DNA of 64,000 nucleotides from Catellatospora tritici (GTDB lineage Bacteria > Actinomycetota > Actinomycetes > Mycobacteriales > Micromonosporaceae), in NCBI RefSeq assembly GCF_019083965.1, contig NZ_JAHRCY010000005.1:124001-188000 (forward strand). Direction: 5' to 3'. The translations under genes and the position numbers were made by a program. How positions within the stretch are numbered: position 1 is the first letter of the stretch; the number at the start of each line of letters is the position of its first letter. The notes under the pieces are model-generated. The model did no database searches. It was given only the letters and a program-made list of their open reading frames with translations, and was not told where the DNA came from. Positions 33,673 to 41,427 of the stretch are shown piece by piece.

Positions 33673-33716
33673 CAGGTATCAGCCCCGGGAGGGACAGGTA
33701 TCAACCCCGGGAGGGC
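33673..33716 (+). repeat. 22-bp tandem duplication in the LysR leader
   Basis: Two adjacent copies of a 22-bp unit (CAGGTATCARCCCCGGGAGG plus two bases) at 33673-33694 and 33695-33716, differing at two positions. The second copy supplies the GGGAGGG ribosome site eight bases before the LysR ATG. Each copy also contains a GGTATC half resembling the operator arm. Confidence 0.8.
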
Positions 33717-33723
33717 AATAGCC

Positions 33724-34611
33724 ATGGACGCCTTGGAGACCCGCGAGCTCAGGTACTTCATCGCCGTCGCCGAGGAGCTGCACTTCGGCCGCGCCGCCGA
33801 ACGCTTGGGTATGGCCCAGCCGCCGCTCTCCAGAGCCATCCAGCAGCTCGAGAGACGCCTCGGGGTCTGTCTGCTGGAACGCGACCGCCGCGGCGTGCGC
33901 CTGACCGGCGCCGGCCAGGTGCTGCTGCACGAGGGCCGCGCGGCCCTGGACGCGACCACCGCCGCAGCTCGACGCACCCGCCGCTCCGGCAGTACAGACC
34001 GTCCGAACGGCCTCCGAGAACGCCTGGTCATCGGGGTGAAGGCCGCCGCATCCCACGATCTGTTGCAGCGTCTGCTCGACGCCTACGCCGCCGAGCCCAA
34101 CGCCGCCGAGATCGAGGTGCTGGCCGGCGGTTTCAACGGGCAGGAGCAGATGCTGCGTGACGGCCGCGCCGATGTCGCGCTCCTCATCGTCCCGTTCAAC
34201 TCCCTGGCCGGGTTCGACAGCGAGGAACTGCTGACCGAAGGGCGGATCGCCGTCCTGCCCGCAAGGCACCCACTCGCGGCCCGCAAGGTTCTGTCCATGG
34301 CCGACATCAGCGACGTCCCCGATCTCCCGATCGCCCGCTGGCCACGACATGGCATCTACGCACCCGGTCCGGGCCCGGAGGTCCACGACCACACGCAGCT
34401 GGCCCAGCTGATCGCCCTCGGGCGCACCATGGCCGTCGTCCCCGACTCCGCCCGCACCTGGCTATGGCATGAGCACGCCGCCGTACCCCTGACCGACGCA
34501 CCCCCCGTCCACACCCACATCGCCTGGCCCCCGCACAGCCGCTCGCTCGCCCTCGCGAGCCTGATTCGCACTGCCACGCAGCTGATTCCGGACACCGCGC
34601 TGATGCACTGA
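33724..34611 (+). CDS. LysR-family transcriptional regulator
   Basis: 295 aa. N-terminal winged helix: L-E-T-R-E-L-R-Y-F-I-A-V-A-E-E-L-H-F-G-R-A-A-E-R-L with S-R-A-I-Q-Q-L-E-R-R-L-G-V. A type 2 periplasmic-binding-like effector domain follows from about residue 95 (G-V-K-A-A-A-S-H-D-L-L). ATG preceded by GGGAGGG. It probably controls itself and the divergent SDR through the palindrome at 33654-33669. The effector is unknown. Confidence 0.9.
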   Translation: MDALETRELRYFIAVAEELHFGRAAERLGMAQPPLSRAIQQLERRLGVCLLERDRRGVRLTGAGQVLLHEGRAALDATTAAARRTRRSGSTDRPNGLRERLVIGVKAAASHDLLQRLLDAYAAEPNAAEIEVLAGGFNGQEQMLRDGRADVALLIVPFNSLAGFDSEELLTEGRIAVLPARHPLAARKVLSMADISDVPDLPIARWPRHGIYAPGPGPEVHDHTQLAQLIALGRTMAVVPDSARTWLWHEHAAVPLTDAPPVHTHIAWPPHSRSLALASLIRTATQLIPDTALMH

Positions 34612-34643
34612 GCGGCGGTTGCTTGGTGGTCCTGGTGAAGGAA

Positions 34644-34800
34644 CCGGTTCTGTCCGAAGGTCACGTTCGTCGAGCAGGTCGATGGGTTGAGCGTGCGCTA
34701 CGAGCGGCATACTCCGCCGTATCTGGTGCAGATCGCCGGCGTCGTCGGGGCCACGCAGATGTGGACCCGGTTCTTGACGGTCTTCGCTGGGTCTCCGCCG
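34644..34800 (+). pseudogene. ISL3-family transposase remnant
   Basis: One frame reads N-R-F-C-P-K-V-T-F-V-E-Q-V-D-G-L-S, then V-R-Y-E-R-H-T-P-P-Y-L-V-Q-I-A-G-V-V. It matches the N-terminal zinc-binding and helix region of ISL3 transposases (C-P-R-R-T-F-x-E-Q-x-P-G-L-T-x-R-x-x-R-R-T). A stop lies immediately upstream in frame, and the sequence loses similarity within 50 codons, before any DDE residue. No terminal repeats were found. It fills the gap between LysR and GNAT genes. Confidence 0.55.
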
Positions 34801-34803
34801 CGG

Positions 34804-35730
34804 TCAGAGCGCGCGGCGAAACATCCGGCGATTGGCGAAGTTGGTGTAGCCGCACCGCTCGAAGGCCTTGGTCATGGCAATGTTGGCCGCGTCGCAGTCA
34901 CCGCGGATCTCGGTTGCTCCGGCACCCGCCAGGATCTGCGTGCCGCGGGCGACCACCGCCGCGGCGTAGCCCTTGCCCCGGTGGGCTTTGGAGACTCCGA
35001 CCATGCTGATGATGGCCGACGCGGCGGTGCGGGCGGGCAAACTCAGCGCCGCCGGCGAACCATCAGGGGCGTAGCCGACCTCGTACCACTGCGGCTGATG
35101 CTCATACTGCAGGCAGTCCTTGAAATGGCGGGCGGCGGCATCGCGCTGGCCGTGCCGGGCGACCTCAGCCCGCAGTAGCGCGTCGGCGGTGTCCTCGAGC
35201 ACGTCCTCGAGCAGGTCGACGAAAGGACCTTCGCCCACCTCCGCCAGATTGCGCCAGCTGAGGTCCGGAGTCGGGAAGGGCGCCGAGTCCCCGGCCTGCC
35301 ACAGATAGCGCCTACCGTCGCGTTCTACGCCAAACCCAGCCGCGGCGAGCAACTCCTGGCGCAGCTGCGGGTCGCGCTGGAACTGCGGGGCCTGCCCTGG
35401 AGTGTCCAGGACGTGGCCCCGCGTCGCAGCGCCAAGCGCACGGGCCAGCGCGCCAGCCGCATCCAGCAGTGCCTTGCCGACGTGTGTATCGCCGGGCTCG
35501 AACAAGACGAAGTCCACTGGCGTCGCGCCGCCGGGGGGTGCCCACAGCACCACGCTGCCGGCCAGGCGGCCGTCGTCGGCCTCGGCGACCAAGCACCAGT
35601 CCGCACAGGTGCATCCGGCCTCGAGCAGGCGCATCAGGTACGCGGCAGTGGCGGCGTTGCGCTCGTCGTCACCGTCGACCACGCACAGGGCGGGGATCTC
35701 GGCCGGGCGCGCGGGCCGGATGAGGGTCAT
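34804..35730 (-). CDS. two-domain GNAT acetyltransferase
   Basis: 308 aa. N-terminal degenerate GNAT domain (I-R-P-A-R-P-A-E-I-P-A-L, W-C-L-V-A-E-A-D-D-G-R-L-A-G-S-V-V). C-terminal active-looking domain with V-G-V-S-K-A-H-R-G-K-G-Y-A-A-A-V and C-D-A-A-N-I-A-M-T-K-A-F-E-R-C-G-Y. Cytoplasmic; acceptor not known. It lies inside the block bracketed by the VOC direct repeats. Confidence 0.8.
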   Translation of the reverse strand: MTLIRPARPAEIPALCVVDGDDERNAATAAYLMRLLEAGCTCADWCLVAEADDGRLAGSVVLWAPPGGATPVDFVLFEPGDTHVGKALLDAAGALARALGAATRGHVLDTPGQAPQFQRDPQLRQELLAAAGFGVERDGRRYLWQAGDSAPFPTPDLSWRNLAEVGEGPFVDLLEDVLEDTADALLRAEVARHGQRDAAARHFKDCLQYEHQPQWYEVGYAPDGSPAALSLPARTAASAIISMVGVSKAHRGKGYAAAVVARGTQILAGAGATEIRGDCDAANIAMTKAFERCGYTNFANRRMFRRAL

Positions 35731-35890
35731 AGCTACGGCATGCTACTGGCCTGGATGCCGAGGGCAACCTTGACGAAGAAAGAACCGCTCAGGACCTCCG
35801 TCCGTTGTGGCCAAGCTGAATTCGAGCTGACGAGGCACCGCGCGCTCGCCGATGGAACCGATCGATTTCATCGACGCGACACGCCGAACC

Positions 35891-36016
35891 GGACGCGACA
35901 AGGGCGTACGCTCGACTCCACCGTTCGGTCGTACGCCCTGTCACCGGCCGGTGGTCAGGACACGCAGAACTCGTTGCCCTCCGGGTCGGTCATCGCGATC
36001 CATGAGTGCGGACCCT
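35891..36016. repeat. direct repeat copy B: 3' end and terminator of the intact VOC gene
   Basis: The parental copy of the repeat at 32701. It contains the last 20 codons of the VOC gene and its terminator. Same orientation as copy A, 3.19 kb away; the two bracket the SDR, LysR, IS remnant and GNAT genes. Confidence 0.8.
35901..35939 (-). terminator. terminator of the VOC gene, 10-bp stem
   Basis: AGGGCGTACG at 35901-35910 pairs perfectly with 35930-35939, with a 19-nt loop, 15 bases after the VOC stop codon. The same hairpin with one mismatch ends the SDR transcript at 32711-32749. Confidence 0.75.
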
Positions 36017-36401
36017 GCTGCCCCTCCCACAGCCGCTTGGCGCCCAACTGCTCCAGCCGCGCCGCGGTGACCTCCTTGTCGACGCCTTCGAAAGTCACGT
36101 CCAGGTGCATCCGGTTCTTGGCCGTCTTGCCCTCGGGCACCACCTGGAAGATCATCCGGGACCGGATGGGGGACCCCCGACCATTGACGGCCGCCTGCGG
36201 ATCACGGATGGCCTCGGCCGTGCTCCACACCAGCTCACCGTCCAGGGTCATCACGTCGTCGGGCTTGGCGTGCCCGGCCTCCAGCATCTGCTTGATGAAT
36301 TCGCCATGCCGCTCGACCTCCCACTCCAGCGCCTGCGCCCAGAACCGGGCCAGGGCGTGCGGGTCGGCGCTGTCGACTGAGATCTGAAAGTTCGCTGCCA
36401 T
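35955..36401 (-). CDS. VOC/glyoxalase-like protein
   Basis: 148 aa. Starts M-A-A-N-F-Q-I-S-V-D-S-A-D-P-H-A-L-A-R-F-W-A-Q-A-L-E-W. It ends with N-R-M-H-L-D-V-T-F, H-S-W-I-A-M-T-D-P-E-G-N-E-F-C-V, the typical C-terminus of small glyoxalase-fold proteins (G-N-E-F-C). It may bind or modify a small hydrophobic compound, or be a resistance protein; substrate unknown. Its 3' end is duplicated at 32765. Confidence 0.85.
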   Translation of the reverse strand: MAANFQISVDSADPHALARFWAQALEWEVERHGEFIKQMLEAGHAKPDDVMTLDGELVWSTAEAIRDPQAAVNGRGSPIRSRMIFQVVPEGKTAKNRMHLDVTFEGVDKEVTAARLEQLGAKRLWEGQQGPHSWIAMTDPEGNEFCVS

Positions 36402-36451
36402 GCCCGCGACGCTACCGTCCAGGCCCGACATACCACCGGTTATCGTGGCGG

Positions 36452-37138
36452 ATGCGCATCCGCCGCCTCGACCTCGGCTACTTCGTCCGCCCCGCCGCCG
36501 AGACCGGCGGTCCCCAGCCCCGCGCCGAGGCCGTCCTGGGCTACCTCGTCGAACACGACGGCCGTGTCCTGCTGTTCGACACCGGCATCGGCCGCCACCC
36601 CTGGACCGACGACCACTACCAGCCACGACCCCGCCCGATCGAACAGGCGCTCGCCGACGCCGGACTCACCACCGCCGACATCGACGTCGTGGCCAACTGC
36701 CACCTGCACTTCGACCACAGCGGCGGCAACCCGCACTTCCCCCGCGTGCCGATCATGGCCCAGGCCGCCGAACTCGACCTCGCCGCCGGACCCGGACACA
36801 CCCTGCCCGACCTGGTCGACTTCACCGGCGCCGACTACCGCCGCCTGGACGGCGACACCGAGATCTGGTCGGACGTATGGCTCATCGCCACCCCCGGCCA
36901 CACCGCCGGACACCAGTCCCTGGTCCTACGCCGACCCGACGGCACCGTCGTGCTCGCCGGGCAGGCCCATGACTTCGCCTCCGACTACAGCACCAGCGTC
37001 CTGAACCGCACCGCCGGGCTGGAGCACCCCGCGTGGCTCGACCGCATCCTCGCCTTCGACCCGCGCCGCGTCCTGTTCGCCCACGACGCCGCCGTCTGGG
37101 AACCCGCAAACGACTTGCCGCCCCGCGACCATTGGTGA
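36452..37138 (+). CDS. metallo-beta-lactamase-fold hydrolase (AHL-lactonase-like)
   Basis: 228 aa. Zinc motif C-H-L-H-F-D-H-S-G-G-N (near 86), later ligands in A-T-P-G-H-T-A-G-H, Asp in place of the usual next ligand in A-G-Q-A-H-D-F, and L-F-A-H-D-A near the end. The spacing is that of N-acyl-homoserine-lactone lactonase-like enzymes, but many actinomycete members hydrolyse other esters or lactones. A TATCGT -10-like box a few bases before the ATG and no Shine-Dalgarno suggest a leaderless message. Confidence 0.85.
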   Translation: MRIRRLDLGYFVRPAAETGGPQPRAEAVLGYLVEHDGRVLLFDTGIGRHPWTDDHYQPRPRPIEQALADAGLTTADIDVVANCHLHFDHSGGNPHFPRVPIMAQAAELDLAAGPGHTLPDLVDFTGADYRRLDGDTEIWSDVWLIATPGHTAGHQSLVLRRPDGTVVLAGQAHDFASDYSTSVLNRTAGLEHPAWLDRILAFDPRRVLFAHDAAVWEPANDLPPRDHW

Positions 37139-37151
37139 TCCACTCTGCCGC

Positions 37152-38306
37152 GTGCACGACGACATCGACCGGCGCCTCGGCTGGACCCGAGACCTGATCA
37201 GCGACGACCCGGCCATTCGCGAGCGGGCGCTGCTGCGCTACAACGTGGCCGAGACGCGCTACCACGAGGTTCTCGGCCACTTCCACGCCGCCCCCGACCA
37301 CAGGACGGTCCGCGCCCGTCTCGACGAGGCCGAGTCGCAGCTCATGCCGTACGCGGCCAACGGGTTGACCGAGTTCGCTTCGCGCACATCCAGCGCCCTG
37401 CTCGAATATCTGGTCATCTACCTGCGTTGGGAGGCGCTCTACCCGAACGAGTGGACCTGGCACGCCAAGCGCTGGGGGTACAAGAAAGCCTGGCTGCGCA
37501 GACTCGCCTGGCACATCCACGAGCTGCCGGCGCACCTGCTGCCGCAACTGGCCGAGCTGGTCGTGCTGGCCGCCGCACGTCCGCAGCGGGTACGCGACCA
37601 GTACTACGCCAGACTGGCGCGCCGCCTGCCCCGCGAACCGCTGTACAGCCGACTGGTCCAGTTGCACGAGTCCGGCGATCCCACCACCCGGGAACGCGCC
37701 GGATACCTGATCTGGCTGTTGGACGATCCGCTCCAGGCCGCGCCGAAACTGTCGCAGTGGCGCCGCTACCTGCGCGAACACCACGGCCGCACCGAGCATC
37801 CCCACCAGGCGGCCCAGCCCGACTCCAACGGCTGGCGTGCCTACCTGGCCGGCACCGTGGTCGTCTGCCCGCGTCCGGACTGCGCCGCCCCGGCACTCAC
37901 GAGCAGGCAACCGTCCGCCGATCCGTATGACCGGCGCCGCCTCGTCTGCACCGGCAGCTGCCCGCCGTTCGAGGAGCCCGCCCCCGGCTATGTGTACACA
38001 CGCGGCGAAGACCCAGAGGTCGACGCTGACTTCGGGCTTCCGCTGTGGTTGCAGCGACGCTGCCGCGACGGGCGGACGGTGTGGGCGTTCCATGCCCGAC
38101 ACCTCGACACCATCGAACGGTGCGTGCGGGCACGCAGCGGCAGCGGTCCAGTCGACGACGCCTGGCCGGGACCGTACGGCCGCGTGCCGGGCTGGATGTC
38201 CACCGACCGCTACCGCGAAGAAGTCCTCGCAGTGATCGCCGACCTGCGCGCCACGCTGCCCGCAGCCCTGCGTGGGCCGGGCCCAGCCGCCACAATCGAG
38301 CCATGA
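37152..38306 (+). CDS. hypothetical protein with C-terminal zinc-ribbon-like motif
   Basis: 384 aa from GTG, 13 bp after the lactonase-like gene. Residues 1-215 are helical and repeat-like (T-R-D-L-I-S-D-D-P-A-I-R-E-R-A-L-L-R-Y). Around 230-270 lie four cysteines in V-V-C-P-R-P-D-C-A-A-P and L-V-C-T-G-S-C-P-P-F, a plausible zinc site. Then come W-L-Q-R-R-C-R-D-G-R-T-V-W-A-F-H and the repetitive Arg-rich R-C-V-R-A-R. I do not recognise the family. The stop overlaps the next gene start (ATGA). Confidence 0.6.
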   Translation: MHDDIDRRLGWTRDLISDDPAIRERALLRYNVAETRYHEVLGHFHAAPDHRTVRARLDEAESQLMPYAANGLTEFASRTSSALLEYLVIYLRWEALYPNEWTWHAKRWGYKKAWLRRLAWHIHELPAHLLPQLAELVVLAAARPQRVRDQYYARLARRLPREPLYSRLVQLHESGDPTTRERAGYLIWLLDDPLQAAPKLSQWRRYLREHHGRTEHPHQAAQPDSNGWRAYLAGTVVVCPRPDCAAPALTSRQPSADPYDRRRLVCTGSCPPFEEPAPGYVYTRGEDPEVDADFGLPLWLQRRCRDGRTVWAFHARHLDTIERCVRARSGSGPVDDAWPGPYGRVPGWMSTDRYREEVLAVIADLRATLPAALRGPGPAATIEP

Positions 38307-38809
38307 CCTCGACGCCGCCGGTGCACCCGGCCATCACCGACCGGGCCGCCCAGCCGTACGCGGGAATCAAGCGGACCGTCACCATGAACACCATCCCGGA
38401 GATCGCCGACCGCATCCCTCAGCTCATCGGCTGGCTGGCCGCCCGGGGCATCGCCCCGGCCGGGGCGCCGTTCCTCAAGTACAACGTCATCGACATGGAC
38501 CGTGAGCTGCAGATGGAGGCGGGCGTCCCGGTCGCGGAGCAGATCACCGGGGACGGGGACGTGTTCGGCGCGGTCCTGCCCGCCGGGCGGTACGTCACCG
38601 TGACCCATCGGGGACACCCCAGTGAACTGGAGGGCGTCACGGGTGCCGTGCTCGCCTGGGCCGAGCAGCAGGGCCTGCGCTGGGACACCACCGCGACCCC
38701 CGACGGCGAGCGCTGGACCGCCCGCCTGGAGCTCTACCACACCAACCCGATGGAGCAGCCCGACATGAGCCAGTGGCAGACCGAACTCGCCTTCCGCCTG
38801 GCCGACTGA
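38303..38809 (+). CDS. GyrI-like small-molecule-binding domain protein
   Basis: 168 aa. ATG overlaps the preceding stop (ATGA). The fold is a stand-alone AraC-effector-binding/GyrI-like (SHS2) domain: I-P-E-I-A-D-R-I-P-Q-L-I-G-W-L-A, G-A-P-F-L-K-Y-N-V-I-D, E-A-G-V-P-V and L-P-A-G-R-Y-V-T-V-T-H-R-G. Such domains bind amphipathic drugs or hydrolyse cyclopropanoid compounds. Co-translated with the zinc-ribbon protein. Confidence 0.8.
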   Translation: MTSTPPVHPAITDRAAQPYAGIKRTVTMNTIPEIADRIPQLIGWLAARGIAPAGAPFLKYNVIDMDRELQMEAGVPVAEQITGDGDVFGAVLPAGRYVTVTHRGHPSELEGVTGAVLAWAEQQGLRWDTTATPDGERWTARLELYHTNPMEQPDMSQWQTELAFRLAD

Positions 38810-38864
38810 TACCGCATCGACGGCCCTGCCCCCGCGGCCCGGCTGAACCCACGGCGACCGACGG

Positions 38865-39458
38865 TCAGCGGGCCGTGAGCCCTGCCCGGCGCAGAATGTC
38901 CACGACCACGTCGGTCTTCTGGTCGGCGTACTGCGCCATGAACTCCAGCGGCAGTGCGGCGATGCGCCGCTTCTCGGCCGCGTAGCGGTCCCGGTCCTCC
39001 GGATGCGACCGCAGCCAGTCCCGGAAGATCAGATGCCGCAGGTGCTCGTCGCAGTCCGGGCCGAACACGTGCAGGTTCACCTCCGGGGCGAAGCCCTTCA
39101 GCAGCCGGTGCTCGTACCAGTCCGGTTCGCGCACCCGCAGCACGTATCCGGCGGCCACCAACGCGGGCACGTACGCGTCCTCGTCGGTCGGGTCGGCCAC
39201 GATCAGGTCCACGTCGATCAGGAACTTGGCCGCGAGCCCCGGCACCGAGGTCGACCCGACGTGCTCCACCGCCAGCGCCAGCGGACCCAGCGCGGCCCGG
39301 ATCCGCTCCTGCTCACGCTCGTACAGCAGAGGCCACGACGGGTCATAGTCGTGGATCACGACCGGGCCGGTGAGTCTGTTCGGCGCCCCGATCATCACCT
39401 TCGCCAGCTCCTGTTCGGTGATCGGAGCACTCGGCCGCGGCAGCGGAGGAACACGCAT
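38865..39458 (-). CDS. GrpB-family nucleotidyltransferase-like protein
   Basis: 197 aa. E-H-V-G-S-T-S-V-P-G-L-A-A-K (near 66) and D-V-D-L are the polymerase-beta-like core of the UPF0157/GrpB family. The rest fits too (Y-D-P-S-W-P-L-L-Y-E-R-E-Q, N-L-H-V-F, F-R-D-W-L-R). A TACAGT -10-like element six bases before the ATG without Shine-Dalgarno suggests leaderless expression. Biochemical role unknown; some relatives are fused to kinases or acetyltransferases. Confidence 0.88.
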   Translation of the reverse strand: MRVPPLPRPSAPITEQELAKVMIGAPNRLTGPVVIHDYDPSWPLLYEREQERIRAALGPLALAVEHVGSTSVPGLAAKFLIDVDLIVADPTDEDAYVPALVAAGYVLRVREPDWYEHRLLKGFAPEVNLHVFGPDCDEHLRHLIFRDWLRSHPEDRDRYAAEKRRIAALPLEFMAQYADQKTDVVVDILRRAGLTAR

Positions 39459-39555
39459 CCGCCCACTGTAGGCGGTACGCGCGCCCCGGGTCCGGCTGCC
39501 CGCTGATGACTCGTACCGCTACCGTGAACGCCTTTCGTGTCGCGGGGGAGGATGG

Positions 39556-39825
39556 CGGGGATGAGCTGGACCGCGTCCTGCGCGACGCGGGTGCGGGTCA
39601 GCGGGTGGCCAAGCTCGTCGAACACCGAACTGCGCACCGCCGCCACCGACCTGGCCTGGCTCGCCCGCGAAGCCGGGCAGCGCCTCCCGGCCGCTGCCGA
39701 CTGGGACGCCGTGCGTGGCCCGTCCCCCAGGACCGGTTCGTGCTCGCCTACCTCGGCTCGCCGGTTCGCTGCTGTTCTTCGTGCTGCTCCGGCTCATCAC
39801 GACGTTCCGGCGCAGGTGAGCGCGG
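39556..39825 (+). pseudogene. possible frameshifted gene remnant
   Basis: The 367-bp gap between GrpB and DUF6086-like genes has no intact gene. Protein-like stretches appear in successive plus-strand frames: D-E-L-D-R-V-L-R-D-A-G, then T-D-L-A-W-L-A-R-E-A-G-Q-R-L-P-A-A-A-D-W, then D-R-F-V-L-A-Y-L-G-S-P, then L-L-F-F-V-L-L-R-L-I-T-T-F-R-R-R and a stop. The last part looks like a transmembrane helix with positive flank. I infer a decayed small membrane-protein gene, weakly. Confidence 0.25.
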
Positions 39826-40245
39826 TCAGCGCGGCATCGCCCGCGCGACGTCGTCGGCCAGGTCCCGGAGCCGCCGCACGTCCCCCAGCGGCATCGTTCC
39901 CGTCGGTCCTACCTGTATGTCCCGCGGGAACAGTTCGTGCGACTGCGTCAGCGCGGGCAGGCCGCCCTCGGCCCGCTCCACCATGACGATGGCGGTGGCC
40001 AGGAATCCCTCCACCAGCGAGCGGAGCACCAGGTGGCTGCTGCCGAGATACCGGCGCGCCAGCGTGTCCACGAAGGCCTCGAACACCGGCAGGTCGATCT
40101 CGTACTCGTCCTGGCCCAGGTCATGCATGCCGGTCGGCTTGTCCACCAGCGCGGACATCACCTCGGCCGTACGAGCGAACAACTCGGCCACGTTGTTCGA
40201 CGGATTCCACAGAACCCGCGCACCGATCTGGAAGTACCGACTCAC
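39826..40245 (-). CDS. hypothetical protein (DUF6086-like)
   Basis: About 139 aa from GTG at 40245 (a longer frame begins at 40281). S-R-Y-F-Q-I-G-A-R-V-L-W-N-P-S-N-N-V, then D-E-Y-E-I-D-L-P-V-F-E-A-F-V-D-T-L and S-H-L-V-L-R-S-L-V-E-G-F-L-A. This matches what I recall of DUF6086, an actinobacterial family without known function. No signal peptide or transmembrane segment. Confidence 0.65.
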   Translation of the reverse strand: MSRYFQIGARVLWNPSNNVAELFARTAEVMSALVDKPTGMHDLGQDEYEIDLPVFEAFVDTLARRYLGSSHLVLRSLVEGFLATAIVMVERAEGGLPALTQSHELFPRDIQVGPTGTMPLGDVRRLRDLADDVARAMPR

Positions 40246-40302
40246 CGACCCATGATCGCGGCAAACTGGGCCAGGTACCAACTGAGATCGGTGTTGCGTT
40301 GC

Positions 40303-41400
40303 TCAGGCCGTGGCGGGCTCGGCGGCCGGAGTGGCCTGGGCGGGCATGGTCAGCTTGGCGGTGAGCTGGGTGAGCGTACTTGCCAGCTGTCCGACCTGGC
40401 CGGTCAGCTCGTCGACGCGGGCCCGCAGCGCGGCCGCCTCGGCCTGCGTGCCGTCGCGCTGCGCGGTGAGCACGGTGATGTCGGTCAGCCGCTGCTGCAC
40501 CTGCTGCTCGGCGAGCGCGGTCGCCGACTGCTGCGCCGCGAGCGCGGCCCGCAGGTGGGCCAGCTCGGTCCGCAGCTCCTCCACCTGGCGCCCGGACTCC
40601 TGCCGCACCGTGGCGGTCTGCGCCTCGGCGGCGGCTGTCTGCTGCTGCGCCCGGGTCAGTTCGACCTTCAGCCCCTCGGCCTCGCGGCCGGCCTCCTCGG
40701 CGGCGGCGCGGGCCAGGTCGAACGCGGCCTGGACCTGGTCGGCGGCGGCGCGGGTGGCGTCACGGTCGCGGTAGGCCTCCTGCCGCAGCGCCTCGGCGGC
40801 GGCGAGGTCGCGGCGGGCCTGGTCGCGGTCGGTCTTGGCGACCTGCGCGGCATCATTGGCGGCCGTGGCCGCGGTGGCGGCCCGCTCGGCGAGTTCGCGC
40901 TGCTCCTCAGCTTTCGCGCGGGCGGCGGCGACTTCCGCCTCGGCGGCGGTACGGGCTTCGCGGACCTGCTGCTCAGCCTGCCGGCGGGTCTTCTCGGCGG
41001 CGTCGACGGCCTCGTGGACCTGTTTGGCGGCGCGGTCGGCGTCGCCGCGGGCCTCGTCCCGTTCGGTGTGCGCGACGGCGACCTGGTTGGCGGCCTCGGC
41101 GCGCACCTCGGCGAGCTGACGCTCCACCCCGGCGGGGGAGAGCTCGATCTCCAGGGCTTCCACCAGCGTCTCGGCGACCTGTTCGAGCCGTTCGACCACT
41201 TCGTACGCCTTGGCGACCTGCCCGGCCAGGCCGGGGGAGTTGCGGTGGCGCAGCCGTGAGTTGCGGGCGGCGGCCTGGCAGGCACCGTCGTTGTCGCGGC
41301 AGTAGCGGAAGGGACGCCCGGCGGCGGCGCGCTGCGGCACGGACTTGCCGCAGTGGGCGCAGGGCCGGGTGAGCTCGGGTTCGGCGTTCGCAGTGGACAT
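40303..41400 (-). CDS. zinc-finger coiled-coil protein (KfrA-like)
   Basis: 365 aa. An N-terminal zinc finger (C-A-H-C-G-K-S-V, then Y-C-R-D-N-D-G-A-C, residues about 14-41) is followed by a continuous coiled coil of nearly 280 residues rich in Ala, Glu, Arg and Gln (L-A-E-V-R-A-E-A-A-N-Q-V-A). The C-tail is Ala/Thr/Pro-rich. The layout, small DNA-binding head plus long coiled coil, resembles KfrA and other nucleoid or partition accessory proteins. Actual DNA binding is an inference. Confidence 0.75.
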   Translation of the reverse strand: MSTANAEPELTRPCAHCGKSVPQRAAAGRPFRYCRDNDGACQAAARNSRLRHRNSPGLAGQVAKAYEVVERLEQVAETLVEALEIELSPAGVERQLAEVRAEAANQVAVAHTERDEARGDADRAAKQVHEAVDAAEKTRRQAEQQVREARTAAEAEVAAARAKAEEQRELAERAATAATAANDAAQVAKTDRDQARRDLAAAEALRQEAYRDRDATRAAADQVQAAFDLARAAAEEAGREAEGLKVELTRAQQQTAAAEAQTATVRQESGRQVEELRTELAHLRAALAAQQSATALAEQQVQQRLTDITVLTAQRDGTQAEAAALRARVDELTGQVGQLASTLTQLTAKLTMPAQATPAAEPATA

Positions 41401-41427
41401 CGCAGCGCAGCGTAGCCTGCCGCGCCG

